Shown here: piece by piece, positions 6,541-13,188 of the stretch
Numbering within the stretch: position 1 is the first letter of the stretch
How the letters are laid out: each line of letters begins with the position of its first letter
Assembly (NCBI RefSeq): GCF_963976135.1
Contig: NZ_CAXBKN010000080.1
Coordinates: 1 to 14,588, forward strand
Length of the DNA stretch: 14,588 nt
DNA from: Maricaulis sp963976135
GTDB lineage: Bacteria > Pseudomonadota > Alphaproteobacteria > Caulobacterales > Maricaulaceae
Direction: 5' to 3'
The notes under the pieces: generated by a model
What the model was told of the DNA's origin: nothing
The model's database searches: none
Seen by the model: the letters and a program-made list of their open reading frames with translations, nothing else
Translations under genes and position numbers: made by a program

Positions 6541-9500
6541 TTACTCAGCCGTAGCCGGCGTCTCGCCATGGCCGGGCAGGCGGCGGTCGATCATGCGGCG
6601 CCGCCATTGGCCCAGACGCGATGGCGCCGCCAGCAGGACCGGGGTCAGGATCAGGGTCAGCAAGGTCGAGAAGCCCAGCCCCCAGACCACGGCCGAGGAT
6701 AGCTGCACCCACCATTCGCTGGCCGGCCCACCGACGCCGATCACACCGTGGGCGAAATCGGCATTGATCTGCCAGGCCATCGGCAAGAGGCCGAAAATCG
6801 TCGTGATGGTCGTCAGCATCACCGGGCGCAGGCGCTGGGCTGCCGTGCGGATGACGGCTTCGTCGACCGCCATGCCAAGCCCGCGCAAACGCTGAAACGT
6901 GTCGATCAGAACGATATTATTGTTCACGACAATCCCGGCCAGCGTCACGATCCCGGTCCCCAGGAAGAGGATGGAGATATAGGGGAAGGTCAGCAATACG
7001 CCGAGCAATACCCCGATCACTGACAGCACGACGGCCAGCAGGGTCAGGATGACGTGCCAGAAATTATTGAACTGCCAGAGCAGGATCACCGCCATCATGA
7101 AGAGCGAGGCGATCATGGCGCTGACGAAGAAGGCTCCGGCTTCGGCATTTTCCTGGTCGGCACCGAGATACTCGACCGAGACGCTGCGGGCGATATTGCC
7201 GGTCTCGATCTGGTCATCAATCCAGGAGCGGACCTCGGCGACGAGCAGGTTGCCGGCATGGTTTTCGTCGGCATTGGCCCGCAATTGCAGCACTCTCTGC
7301 CCGTCGCGGCGGCGGATGGAATCGACCCGTGGCCGTGCCTCCAGCGTCACGAAATTGGACATTGGCACTGTGCCATTGAGCGTGTTGACCCGCAGGTCTC
7401 CGAGCCGCGAGATATCGCGATCCTCTTCCGGGAAACGGACCCGGATATCGACTTCCTCATCGGCATCGTCGGGCCGGTAGCGCCCAACCAGTGAGCCGGT
7501 AGTGACGAGCTGCACCGCGGCACCGACCTGGGTGACATCGGCCCCAAAGCGGGCCGCTTCGGCGCGGTCGACATCGAGGCGCCATTCGACACCGGGCAGC
7601 GGCAGGCTGTCCTCGATATCGACCAGGCCTTCCATCGTATCGAGATGGGCGCGGATCAGCCGTGCAGCCTGTTCCAGCGCGGCCGGATCATTGGAGCGCA
7701 ACTGGACCTGGACATCCTTGCCGACCGGCGGCCCCATCTCGAAGGGACGGACTTCGATAATGACGCCGGGAATGCCGACCATGGCGGCGCGGATTTCCCG
7801 CTCGATCAGGCGGCCATTGGGACGCTGGCCGAAGGGTTCAAACTCGACGAAAATGCGCGCAATACTGTCGGCCGGAGCCGACCCGGTGCCGTCAAACGGG
7901 TTATTGCCCGGCGGCTGGCCGGCGACGGTGTAATAGCCCTTGATGCCTTCAATCCCGGCCAGCCGGCTCTCGGCCTCCAGGGCAATGATATATTGCTCGG
8001 CGGGTGAAAGATTGCCGCGCGCGCGCACGAAGACGTAGAGCTGTTCCGGTTCCGCATCGAGGAAGAATTCGGTGCGTTTGGGCTCCAGCCCGAACAGGCC
8101 GGCCGAGCTGGCGGCGAAACTGCCAATCACCAGAACCACGACCAGAATGGCGCTCAGCGTCACCGCGAGCGGTCGTTTGACGAGGGCGGAGATCAGCTTG
8201 GCATAACGTCCGGTCAGCCCGGGCAAATCGGTCGGGTCGCTGTCTTCCTGGGCATTGAGGTGCGCGACGGCAGACTGCGTGTCGACCACGCCGCCCTTCG
8301 GTCCGAGCACAGAGCCGAGCGTCGGCAGGAAGATCAGGGCCATCACCAGCGCCGAGCTGAGGACGAAGATCAGGGTCAGCGGCAGATAGGCCATGTATTG
8401 GCCGGGGATTGAATTCCAGAACAGGAAGGGCAGGAAGGCGGCCAGGGTTGTCGCGGTCGAGGAGACGATAGGCCAGAACATGCGTTTGCCCGCATGGGTA
8501 TAGGCCATTTTCCGGGTCTCGCCCTCGGCCAGCTTGCGGTCGGCATATTCGACCACGACAATCGCCCCGTCGACCAGCAGGCCGACGGCGAGGACCATGG
8601 CGAACATCACCATGAAATTGACGGTCAGCCCGTAAAGACTGAGCAGGAGAAAGGAGAAGAGGAAACTCGACGGGATTGCCAGCCCGACCAGGAGCGCCGA
8701 GCGCAGGCCCAGCGCCGCCACGACGATAATCAGGACAAGCACAATCGCCAGCATGATGGAGCTGGTCAGGCTTTGCAGGGAATCGCGCACATAGGTCGAT
8801 TGGTCGAGGCTGAACTGATAGCGCACGGTTTCCGGCCACTGGCTCGCGACCTCGGCCGTCAGCGCCTGCACAGCGGCGCTGGTATCCATGATATTCTCGC
8901 CGCTGCGCCGGACCACCTGAAGCGTGAAAGCCGGGGCGCCATTATAGCGCGCATAGCTGTCCGCATCCTTGAAGGTACGGCGTACGGCAGCAACGTCCTG
9001 CAGTGTCACCACAGCCTGGTTGGAACTGGTCAGGGGCAGGTTGAGCGCGTCATCGGCGGTCTCGAACAGGCCGGGCACCTTGACCTGGAAACGGGCCGCG
9101 CCGCTATCAAGCGAACCCGCCGCGATCAGGCGGTTATTCGACTGCACGGCGTTGAATAATTGCGCATAGGTCACGCCGTGGGATTCCAGCAGGGCCGGAT
9201 CGATAACAATTTCGAGGACTTCCTCGCGCAGGCCCTGGACATCGACCTGCAGGATTTCAGGCAGCGCCTCGATCGCGTCCTCCAGCTGGCGGGTGAGCTG
9301 GAACAGGGTGCGTTCGGGGGCCTCGCCATAGACCTGCACCGCGATGGTCGGCGCGAGGCCGGAGTTGAATTCCTGCACCACCGGTTCGCGGGCATCTTCG
9401 GGGAATTGCCGCCGCGCCATGTCGACGGCTTCGCGGACGTCGAGCACAGCCTGGTTGGCGTCAAACGGGACCTGGAATTCGGCCACCAGCGAACCGGCCC

Positions 9501-9762
9501 CGAGCGAGGCGGTGCCATGGAGTTCCACCAGATCATCGATCGAGCGCATTTCGGTTTCCGCCGGCCGCACGATCAGGCGCTCGGCATCCTCCGGGGAAAT
9601 CCCGTCGAGCGGAACGATGACGACGACATAGGGGAAGGGAATGTCAGGATCGGATTCGCGCGGCAGGGTCAGAAAGGAAATCAGGCCCGCGATCAGTGCG
9701 CAGACGAAGATCGCCAGGATCATCCGGGCGCGATTGACCGCAAAATCGACGAGTCCGGTCAC
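6541..9762 (-). CDS. RND-family efflux pump, inner-membrane permease subunit
   Basis: This is a 1073-residue transporter of the AcrB/MexB superfamily, of usual length. The first membrane helix (about 12-33) is followed by a large periplasmic domain, helices from ~335 to 485, a second helix (~530-555), a second periplasmic domain to ~870, and helices from ~873 to 1047. The fourth-helix motif is GLLVDGAIVVVEYADR (394-409). D398 matches AcrB D407, but the next position is Gly instead of D408. In the tenth helix, GIVVNNNIVLID (943-954) puts N947 where AcrB has K940. Such substitutions occur in other RND branches, so this may be a distinct subfamily and not a defective pump. The start is GTG at 9762: it overlaps the adaptor stop as GTGA and has GGGAG (9770-9774) 7 bases upstream. 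The pump is translated with its adaptor, and no TolC-type outer-membrane gene is in the window. Substrates (drugs, lipids, metabolites) cannot be inferred. Confidence 0.95.
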   Translation of the reverse strand: MTGLVDFAVNRARMILAIFVCALIAGLISFLTLPRESDPDIPFPYVVVIVPLDGISPEDAERLIVRPAETEMRSIDDLVELHGTASLGAGSLVAEFQVPFDANQAVLDVREAVDMARRQFPEDAREPVVQEFNSGLAPTIAVQVYGEAPERTLFQLTRQLEDAIEALPEILQVDVQGLREEVLEIVIDPALLESHGVTYAQLFNAVQSNNRLIAAGSLDSGAARFQVKVPGLFETADDALNLPLTSSNQAVVTLQDVAAVRRTFKDADSYARYNGAPAFTLQVVRRSGENIMDTSAAVQALTAEVASQWPETVRYQFSLDQSTYVRDSLQSLTSSIMLAIVLVLIIVVAALGLRSALLVGLAIPSSFLFSFLLLSLYGLTVNFMVMFAMVLAVGLLVDGAIVVVEYADRKLAEGETRKMAYTHAGKRMFWPIVSSTATTLAAFLPFLFWNSIPGQYMAYLPLTLIFVLSSALVMALIFLPTLGSVLGPKGGVVDTQSAVAHLNAQEDSDPTDLPGLTGRYAKLISALVKRPLAVTLSAILVVVLVIGSFAASSAGLFGLEPKRTEFFLDAEPEQLYVFVRARGNLSPAEQYIIALEAESRLAGIEGIKGYYTVAGQPPGNNPFDGTGSAPADSIARIFVEFEPFGQRPNGRLIEREIRAAMVGIPGVIIEVRPFEMGPPVGKDVQVQLRSNDPAALEQAARLIRAHLDTMEGLVDIEDSLPLPGVEWRLDVDRAEAARFGADVTQVGAAVQLVTTGSLVGRYRPDDADEEVDIRVRFPEEDRDISRLGDLRVNTLNGTVPMSNFVTLEARPRVDSIRRRDGQRVLQLRANADENHAGNLLVAEVRSWIDDQIETGNIARSVSVEYLGADQENAEAGAFFVSAMIASLFMMAVILLWQFNNFWHVILTLLAVVLSVIGVLLGVLLTFPYISILFLGTGIVTLAGIVVNNNIVLIDTFQRLRGLGMAVDEAVIRTAAQRLRPVMLTTITTIFGLLPMAWQINADFAHGVIGVGGPASEWWVQLSSAVVWGLGFSTLLTLILTPVLLAAPSRLGQWRRRMIDRRLPGHGETPATAE
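9759..9762 (-). other. GTGA start/stop overlap coupling the RND adaptor and pump genes
   Basis: On the minus strand the last bases of the adaptor gene (TGA, 9761-9759) overlap the GTG start of the pump gene (9762-9760). The pump's own ribosome-binding site, GGGAG at 9770-9774, lies inside the end of the adaptor gene. This arrangement points to one transcript and coupled translation in the order adaptor then pump. Confidence 0.85.
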
Positions 9763-10835
9763 TCGGACGCTCCCGGGCTTGCGATCCGGACCCGCACGCC
9801 ATCATCGACGAAATCCTGTCCGACCGTGATGACCGTCACCGGGTCGGGCAGGCCGGCAACCCAGACTTCCTCGCCATCATCGCTGAGCAGTTCAACCGGC
9901 AGGAAGCGCACAATATTGCCGGTTTCCAGGATGCGGACGCCCAGCTCGCCGGTGGCACCCAGCGCCAGGACCGACGTCGGGATCCGGTGCGCCGGCTCGG
10001 CGGCCAGCGGCAGCGTGATGACCGCCGTGACGCCGCTGCGCAACTGTCCGTCCGGATTGGGCGCTTCCAGCTCGAGGCGGAAGGTATGGGTTGCCGGATC
10101 GGCGCGGCGCTCGACGAAGCGGACCGTGCCGCTCACTTCCTCGCCGGTGATCAGGCGCGCCGTGCCCAACATGCCCGCGACCAGACCGGCGACATCGCGT
10201 TCGGCAATCTCGGCGGTGATCAGGATCGGATCCATCTGCACGACCGTGCCGCAGGCGCCGCCCGGCGCGAGGTAATCGCCGATTTCTCCGGCGCGATTGT
10301 CGAAATAACCGTCAAACGGTGCCCGGATGTTGATATTGGCGAGTTCCTGGCGCGCCGCTTCCAGCCGCGCCTGGGCCGCATCGCGCAGGGCTTCGACGCC
10401 GGCAACGGCATTGGCCGAGCGGTGGCCGCGATTGAGCAATTCCACGGCGGCATTATAGTCGAGTTCGCGTGTGCGGTATTCAGCTTCAGCCTGGGCGAGG
10501 GCGGCGCCGCGAGCATCGATATCGAGACGGCAGAGTGTATCGCCCTCGGCGACGGCCGTGCCTTCGATCGCGGGTGTCGCGACAATGCGGCCGCCCGTTT
10601 CCGAGCGCACGATGACTTCCCGGAAGGCTTCGGTCCGGCCGCGCGACGTCAGCCTGGCGGGGCGGTCGATGGCGTGGACGGTCTCGGTGACGACTTCGAA
10701 CAGGACAGGCTCATCGGAAAGCGCGCCCGAGGTCGAATTCCGGTCACCCTGAAACAGGGTTCCGATGGCGAACAGGATGACGACGGCGACGAAAATGCCA
10801 AGAGCGGTCAATTGCGAACGGTTCAACGAAATCAT
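9759..10835 (-). CDS. RND efflux periplasmic adaptor (membrane-fusion protein, HlyD family)
   Basis: The adaptor links the RND pump encoded just downstream to an outer-membrane channel. I chose ATG 10835 (358 residues) because AGGG lies about 7 bases before it. The in-frame TTG at 10850 is less likely, having no visible ribosome-binding site. A single hydrophobic segment at about 8-28 is an uncleaved membrane anchor; no lipobox Cys is present. The barrel-sandwich (lipoyl) halves are at about 76-105 (SETGGRIVATPAIEGTAVAEGD) and 170-192 (IRAPFDGYFDNRAGEIGDYL). They flank a helical hairpin at about 109-168 that is rich in Ala, Glu and Arg. The beta-barrel follows with DPATHTFRLELEAPN (246-260), and a membrane-proximal domain ends the chain. 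The overlap with the pump gene indicates an operon. The hairpin is short, so contact with a TolC-like channel may need a partner not seen here. Confidence 0.92.
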   Translation of the reverse strand: MISLNRSQLTALGIFVAVVILFAIGTLFQGDRNSTSGALSDEPVLFEVVTETVHAIDRPARLTSRGRTEAFREVIVRSETGGRIVATPAIEGTAVAEGDTLCRLDIDARGAALAQAEAEYRTRELDYNAAVELLNRGHRSANAVAGVEALRDAAQARLEAARQELANINIRAPFDGYFDNRAGEIGDYLAPGGACGTVVQMDPILITAEIAERDVAGLVAGMLGTARLITGEEVSGTVRFVERRADPATHTFRLELEAPNPDGQLRSGVTAVITLPLAAEPAHRIPTSVLALGATGELGVRILETGNIVRFLPVELLSDDGEEVWVAGLPDPVTVITVGQDFVDDGVRVRIASPGASE

Positions 10836-10930
10836 TTGGGTGCCCTGCAATTGGATCGTGCATCGTCGTGAATCAGCGAACGGCGTTTACTTTGATGAGT
10901 TGATACAGTGTGCCTGGGTTCGGGGCGAGG

Positions 10931-10958
10931 AATTTTCGAGCGCGAGAAGCCGACAATT
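10931..10958. promoter_or_regulatory. Imperfect inverted repeat upstream of the RND operon
   Basis: The arms AATTTTCG (10931-10938) and CGACAATT (10951-10958) pair at 7 of 8 positions around a 12-base spacer. They lie in the 136-base gap between the flavoprotein stop and the adaptor start, about 96-123 bases before the adaptor ATG. It may be a regulator site for the efflux operon or a weak terminator of the upstream flavoprotein gene. The rest of this gap shows no clear promoter. Confidence 0.25.
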
Positions 10959-10971
10959 ACACCTACAGGCT

Positions 10972-12153
10972 TTACACATGTTGTCCGGCAGACCAGCCCG
11001 ACGACCAGGCCCACTGAAAATTGAACCCGCCCAGCCAGCCTGTGACATCAACGGCTTCGCCAATGAAATACAGGCCCGGTGCCTGGCGCGCTTCCATGCT
11101 TCGGCTGTCGAGACCGGCGGTATCGATACCGCCCAGCGTCACTTCGGCCGTGCGATAGCCTTCCGAACCGGTCGGCTTGATCCGCCAGTCACGCAGCCAG
11201 GCTTCGAGCGCCTTGAGCTTCTTGTCGGACTGGTCTGCGAGATTGCCGGTCAGGCCGCAATCGGCGGCGAGCAATTGCGCCAGCCGCTTGGGCAGGAAGA
11301 CCGCCATCGCCGTGCCGATCGCCTGGCGGCCATTCTCGGCGCGCTGGGATTTGAGCTCGTCGAATATGCCAAAACCGGGCTGAAAACTGATCGCAATCTC
11401 CTCGCCTTCGCGCCAATAGGAGGAAATCTGCAGAATGGCCGGCCCGCTGAGGCCGCGATGGGTGAAGAGCAGGGCTTCCTCGAATGAGGTCTTGCCGGCG
11501 CGCACGATCGCATCGACGGCGATGCCGGCAATCGGCTTGAAACGCTCGAGAATATCCGGCCCGAAGGTCAGCGGCACCAGGGCGGGGCGTGTCTCGGTGA
11601 CCTCAAGGCCATAGGCCTTGGCCACATCATAGGCGAAGCCGGTGGCGCCCATTTTCGGGATCGATTTGCCCCCCGTCGCGATCACCAGCGAGCGGCAGCG
11701 AAACACGGTGCCATCGCTGAGCCGGAGCTCGAAACCCTCGCCCTCGCGTTTGTGCGAGCTGACCGAAACACCCAGCCGAACACCGACCCCGGCCTCGCGC
11801 ATCTCGCCGCGCAGGGCATCGATGATCTGGGTCGCCGGACCATCGCAGAACAGCTGGCCCAGCGTCTTCTCGTGCCAGGCGATGCGGTGGCGATCGATCC
11901 AGGCGATGAAATCGCGCTGGCTGTAGCGCTTGAGCGCCGATTTCGCGAAATGCGGATTGGCCGAGATGAAATTATTGGGGCCGCAATGCAGATTGGTGAA
12001 ATTGCAGCGCCCGCCGCCGGAAATGCGGATCTTCTCGCCCGGCTTGTCGGAATGCTCGATCAGCATCACCGTGCGCCCGCGCTTGCCCGCCTCGATGGCG
12101 CACATCATGCCGGCCGCGCCGGCACCGATTATCGCAACGTCATAGGTGATCAT
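10972..12153 (-). CDS. NAD(P)/FAD-dependent oxidoreductase, HI0933/YhiN family
   Basis: This is a 393-residue flavoprotein of normal family length. The FAD-binding Rossmann motif is IIGAGAAG (8-15), with the ribose-binding acidic residue at E33 (LIEHS). The family signature SGGGRCNFTN is at 45-54. VIATGGKSIPKMGATG follows at 157-172, FTHRGLSGPA at 230-239, VTLGGI at 338-343, and a C-terminal FAD-contacting block with GEAVDVTG (365-372) and GGFNFQWAWSSG (375-386). Members of this family are widespread but mostly of unknown substrate; one branch (BaiN) acts in bile-acid dehydroxylation, which gives no guide here. It is cytoplasmic, with no signal peptide. The ATG at 12153 lies 7 bases after the stop of the lipase-like gene, so the two are probably one operon. 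Its own ribosome-binding site is weak and falls within the end of that gene, suggesting translational coupling. Confidence 0.92.
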   Translation of the reverse strand: MITYDVAIIGAGAAGMMCAIEAGKRGRTVMLIEHSDKPGEKIRISGGGRCNFTNLHCGPNNFISANPHFAKSALKRYSQRDFIAWIDRHRIAWHEKTLGQLFCDGPATQIIDALRGEMREAGVGVRLGVSVSSHKREGEGFELRLSDGTVFRCRSLVIATGGKSIPKMGATGFAYDVAKAYGLEVTETRPALVPLTFGPDILERFKPIAGIAVDAIVRAGKTSFEEALLFTHRGLSGPAILQISSYWREGEEIAISFQPGFGIFDELKSQRAENGRQAIGTAMAVFLPKRLAQLLAADCGLTGNLADQSDKKLKALEAWLRDWRIKPTGSEGYRTAEVTLGGIDTAGLDSRSMEARQAPGLYFIGEAVDVTGWLGGFNFQWAWSSGWSAGQHV

Positions 12154-12160
12154 CGCGGGC

Positions 12161-13096
12161 TCAGCCGGTCACGCGGTCGAGCCAGTCGGCGAAGGCCGCC
12201 ATCTGCGCCTCGCGGCCGATCTCATTGAGGGTTTCGTGGCGGAAGCCCTTGAGAATATGGAGATCGACATCGGTGAAACCGGCTTTCTTCAGGCGCTTGT
12301 AGAGCGTGCGCATCGCCTTGCCCTGCAAGGTGGCCGGATCTTTCGAGCCGCCGACGAGATTGAAGGGCATGTCGCGCGGCACATTGGCGAAATTGGCCTT
12401 GTCCTCGGCAAAGGCGACCCCTTCGAGGAAGTCGCGCCAGAGCGAGACGCTGGCCGGCCAGCCGCAGACCGGATCATTGACGTATTTGTCGACTTCTTCG
12501 GTATCGCGCGACAGCCAGTCGGCATCGGTGCGGCGTTCGGGGAAATTCTTGTTCCAGGCCTTGAAGGTCATCTTGTCGAGGGTGAGGCTTGGCGTGAACT
12601 CACCGCCCGCCGCCGCTTCGAACCAGAGGATCAGCTTCATCAGGCTGGCCAGCTCGCCCAGCGTCATATTGCCGTTCCAGATCGCCGCTCCGGCCAGTTT
12701 TTCCGGCTGGCGCAGCACCTGGTTGAAGGCGATCACGGCGCCCATCGAATGACCGAACACGATCAGGGGCAGGCCAGGCCAGGTGGCGCGCAGCGAATCC
12801 TCGACGGCGCTGACATCGCCCATCACCTTGATCCAGCCATCCGTGTCGGCATAGCGGCGCGGCGCGCCATCATCGGCTGTCGTCGCGCCGTGACCGCGAT
12901 GGTCATGGGCGCCGACATGATAGCCGCGCGTGGCGAGAAACTCGGCGAAGCGGGCATAGCGCCCGGCATGCTCGGCGAGGCCGTGATTGATATGGACAAT
13001 GCCGCGCGGCGTGCCCTTGGCTTCTGCCGTATAGAGCGCCAGCCGCGCGCCGGTCGGGCTCGGCAGGGTTTGCAGGCTGAAATTCGACTTTGGCAT
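12161..13096 (-). CDS. Alpha/beta hydrolase, probable monoacylglycerol lipase / lysophospholipase
   Basis: This is a 311-residue serine hydrolase of the Hydrolase_4 (PldB/monoglyceride lipase) type. The oxyanion-hole region is INHGLAEHAGRY (36-47) and DHRGHG is at 65-70. The nucleophile elbow is GHSMG with S117. D253 (GGSKDPAT) and H287 (FRHETLNE) complete the expected triad. There is no signal peptide, so it acts in the cytoplasm. The ATG at 13096 is preceded by GGGGGAG (13101-13107) at 4 bases. It is transcribed divergently from glpK and is followed at 7 bases by a flavoprotein gene. The likely reaction is hydrolysis of monoacylglycerols or lysophospholipids, releasing fatty acid and glycerol or glycerophosphodiester. 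The placement beside glycerol kinase fits monoglyceride use, but the exact substrate is inference, and another ester cannot be excluded. Confidence 0.88.
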   Translation of the reverse strand: MPKSNFSLQTLPSPTGARLALYTAEAKGTPRGIVHINHGLAEHAGRYARFAEFLATRGYHVGAHDHRGHGATTADDGAPRRYADTDGWIKVMGDVSAVEDSLRATWPGLPLIVFGHSMGAVIAFNQVLRQPEKLAGAAIWNGNMTLGELASLMKLILWFEAAAGGEFTPSLTLDKMTFKAWNKNFPERRTDADWLSRDTEEVDKYVNDPVCGWPASVSLWRDFLEGVAFAEDKANFANVPRDMPFNLVGGSKDPATLQGKAMRTLYKRLKKAGFTDVDLHILKGFRHETLNEIGREAQMAAFADWLDRVTG

Positions 13097-13188
13097 GAGG
13101 CTCCCCCGGCTTTGATTTGTGAACCTAGCGCGTTTTCTTATCCGGCGGCAGGGCTATAGTCAGGCAAAGACAAGGCGGGGGAGACGAC
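13097..13188. promoter_or_regulatory. Divergent promoter region between the lipase-like gene and glpK
   Basis: All upstream signals for both genes must lie in these 92 bases or inside the neighbouring genes. On the plus strand GCTATAGT (13153-13160) resembles the GCTANAWC -10 box described for Caulobacter and could serve glpK; no good -35 is visible. On the minus strand GCTAGGTT (13129-13122) is a weaker counterpart for the lipase-like gene. The two GGGGGAG ribosome-binding sites form an 8-base inverted repeat (13101-13108 and 13176-13183). This is explained by their function and need not be an operator. Confidence 0.35.
13177..13183 (+). promoter_or_regulatory. Ribosome-binding site (GGGGGAG) of glpK
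   Basis: GGGGGAG sits 5 bases before the ATG at 13189 and fixes the glpK start; the encoded N-terminus then aligns with the usual position of the DQGTTSSRA motif. Confidence 0.8.

Noticed and set aside
7949..8839. 296-codon minus-strand frame inside the RND pump gene
   Set aside because: It is in a different frame of the same strand as the pump, with Arg- and Pro-rich composition and no membrane helices where the pump has them.
9160..10275. 371-codon open frame on the plus strand across the RND pump and adaptor genes
   Set aside because: It is antisense to two clear RND genes, spans their junction, and has a low-complexity composition rich in Arg, Gly and Asp with no domain-like pattern. 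It is a shadow of GC-rich codon use.
10885..10925. Possible operator around TTTGATGAGTTGATACAG before the adaptor gene
   Set aside because: On checking, the two halves match as inverted copies at only a few positions, no better than chance.
12146..13159. 337-codon open frame on the plus strand opposite the alpha/beta hydrolase
   Set aside because: The minus-strand hydrolase has a full catalytic triad and a good ribosome-binding site. The plus frame has no recognisable motif and runs into the glpK upstream region.
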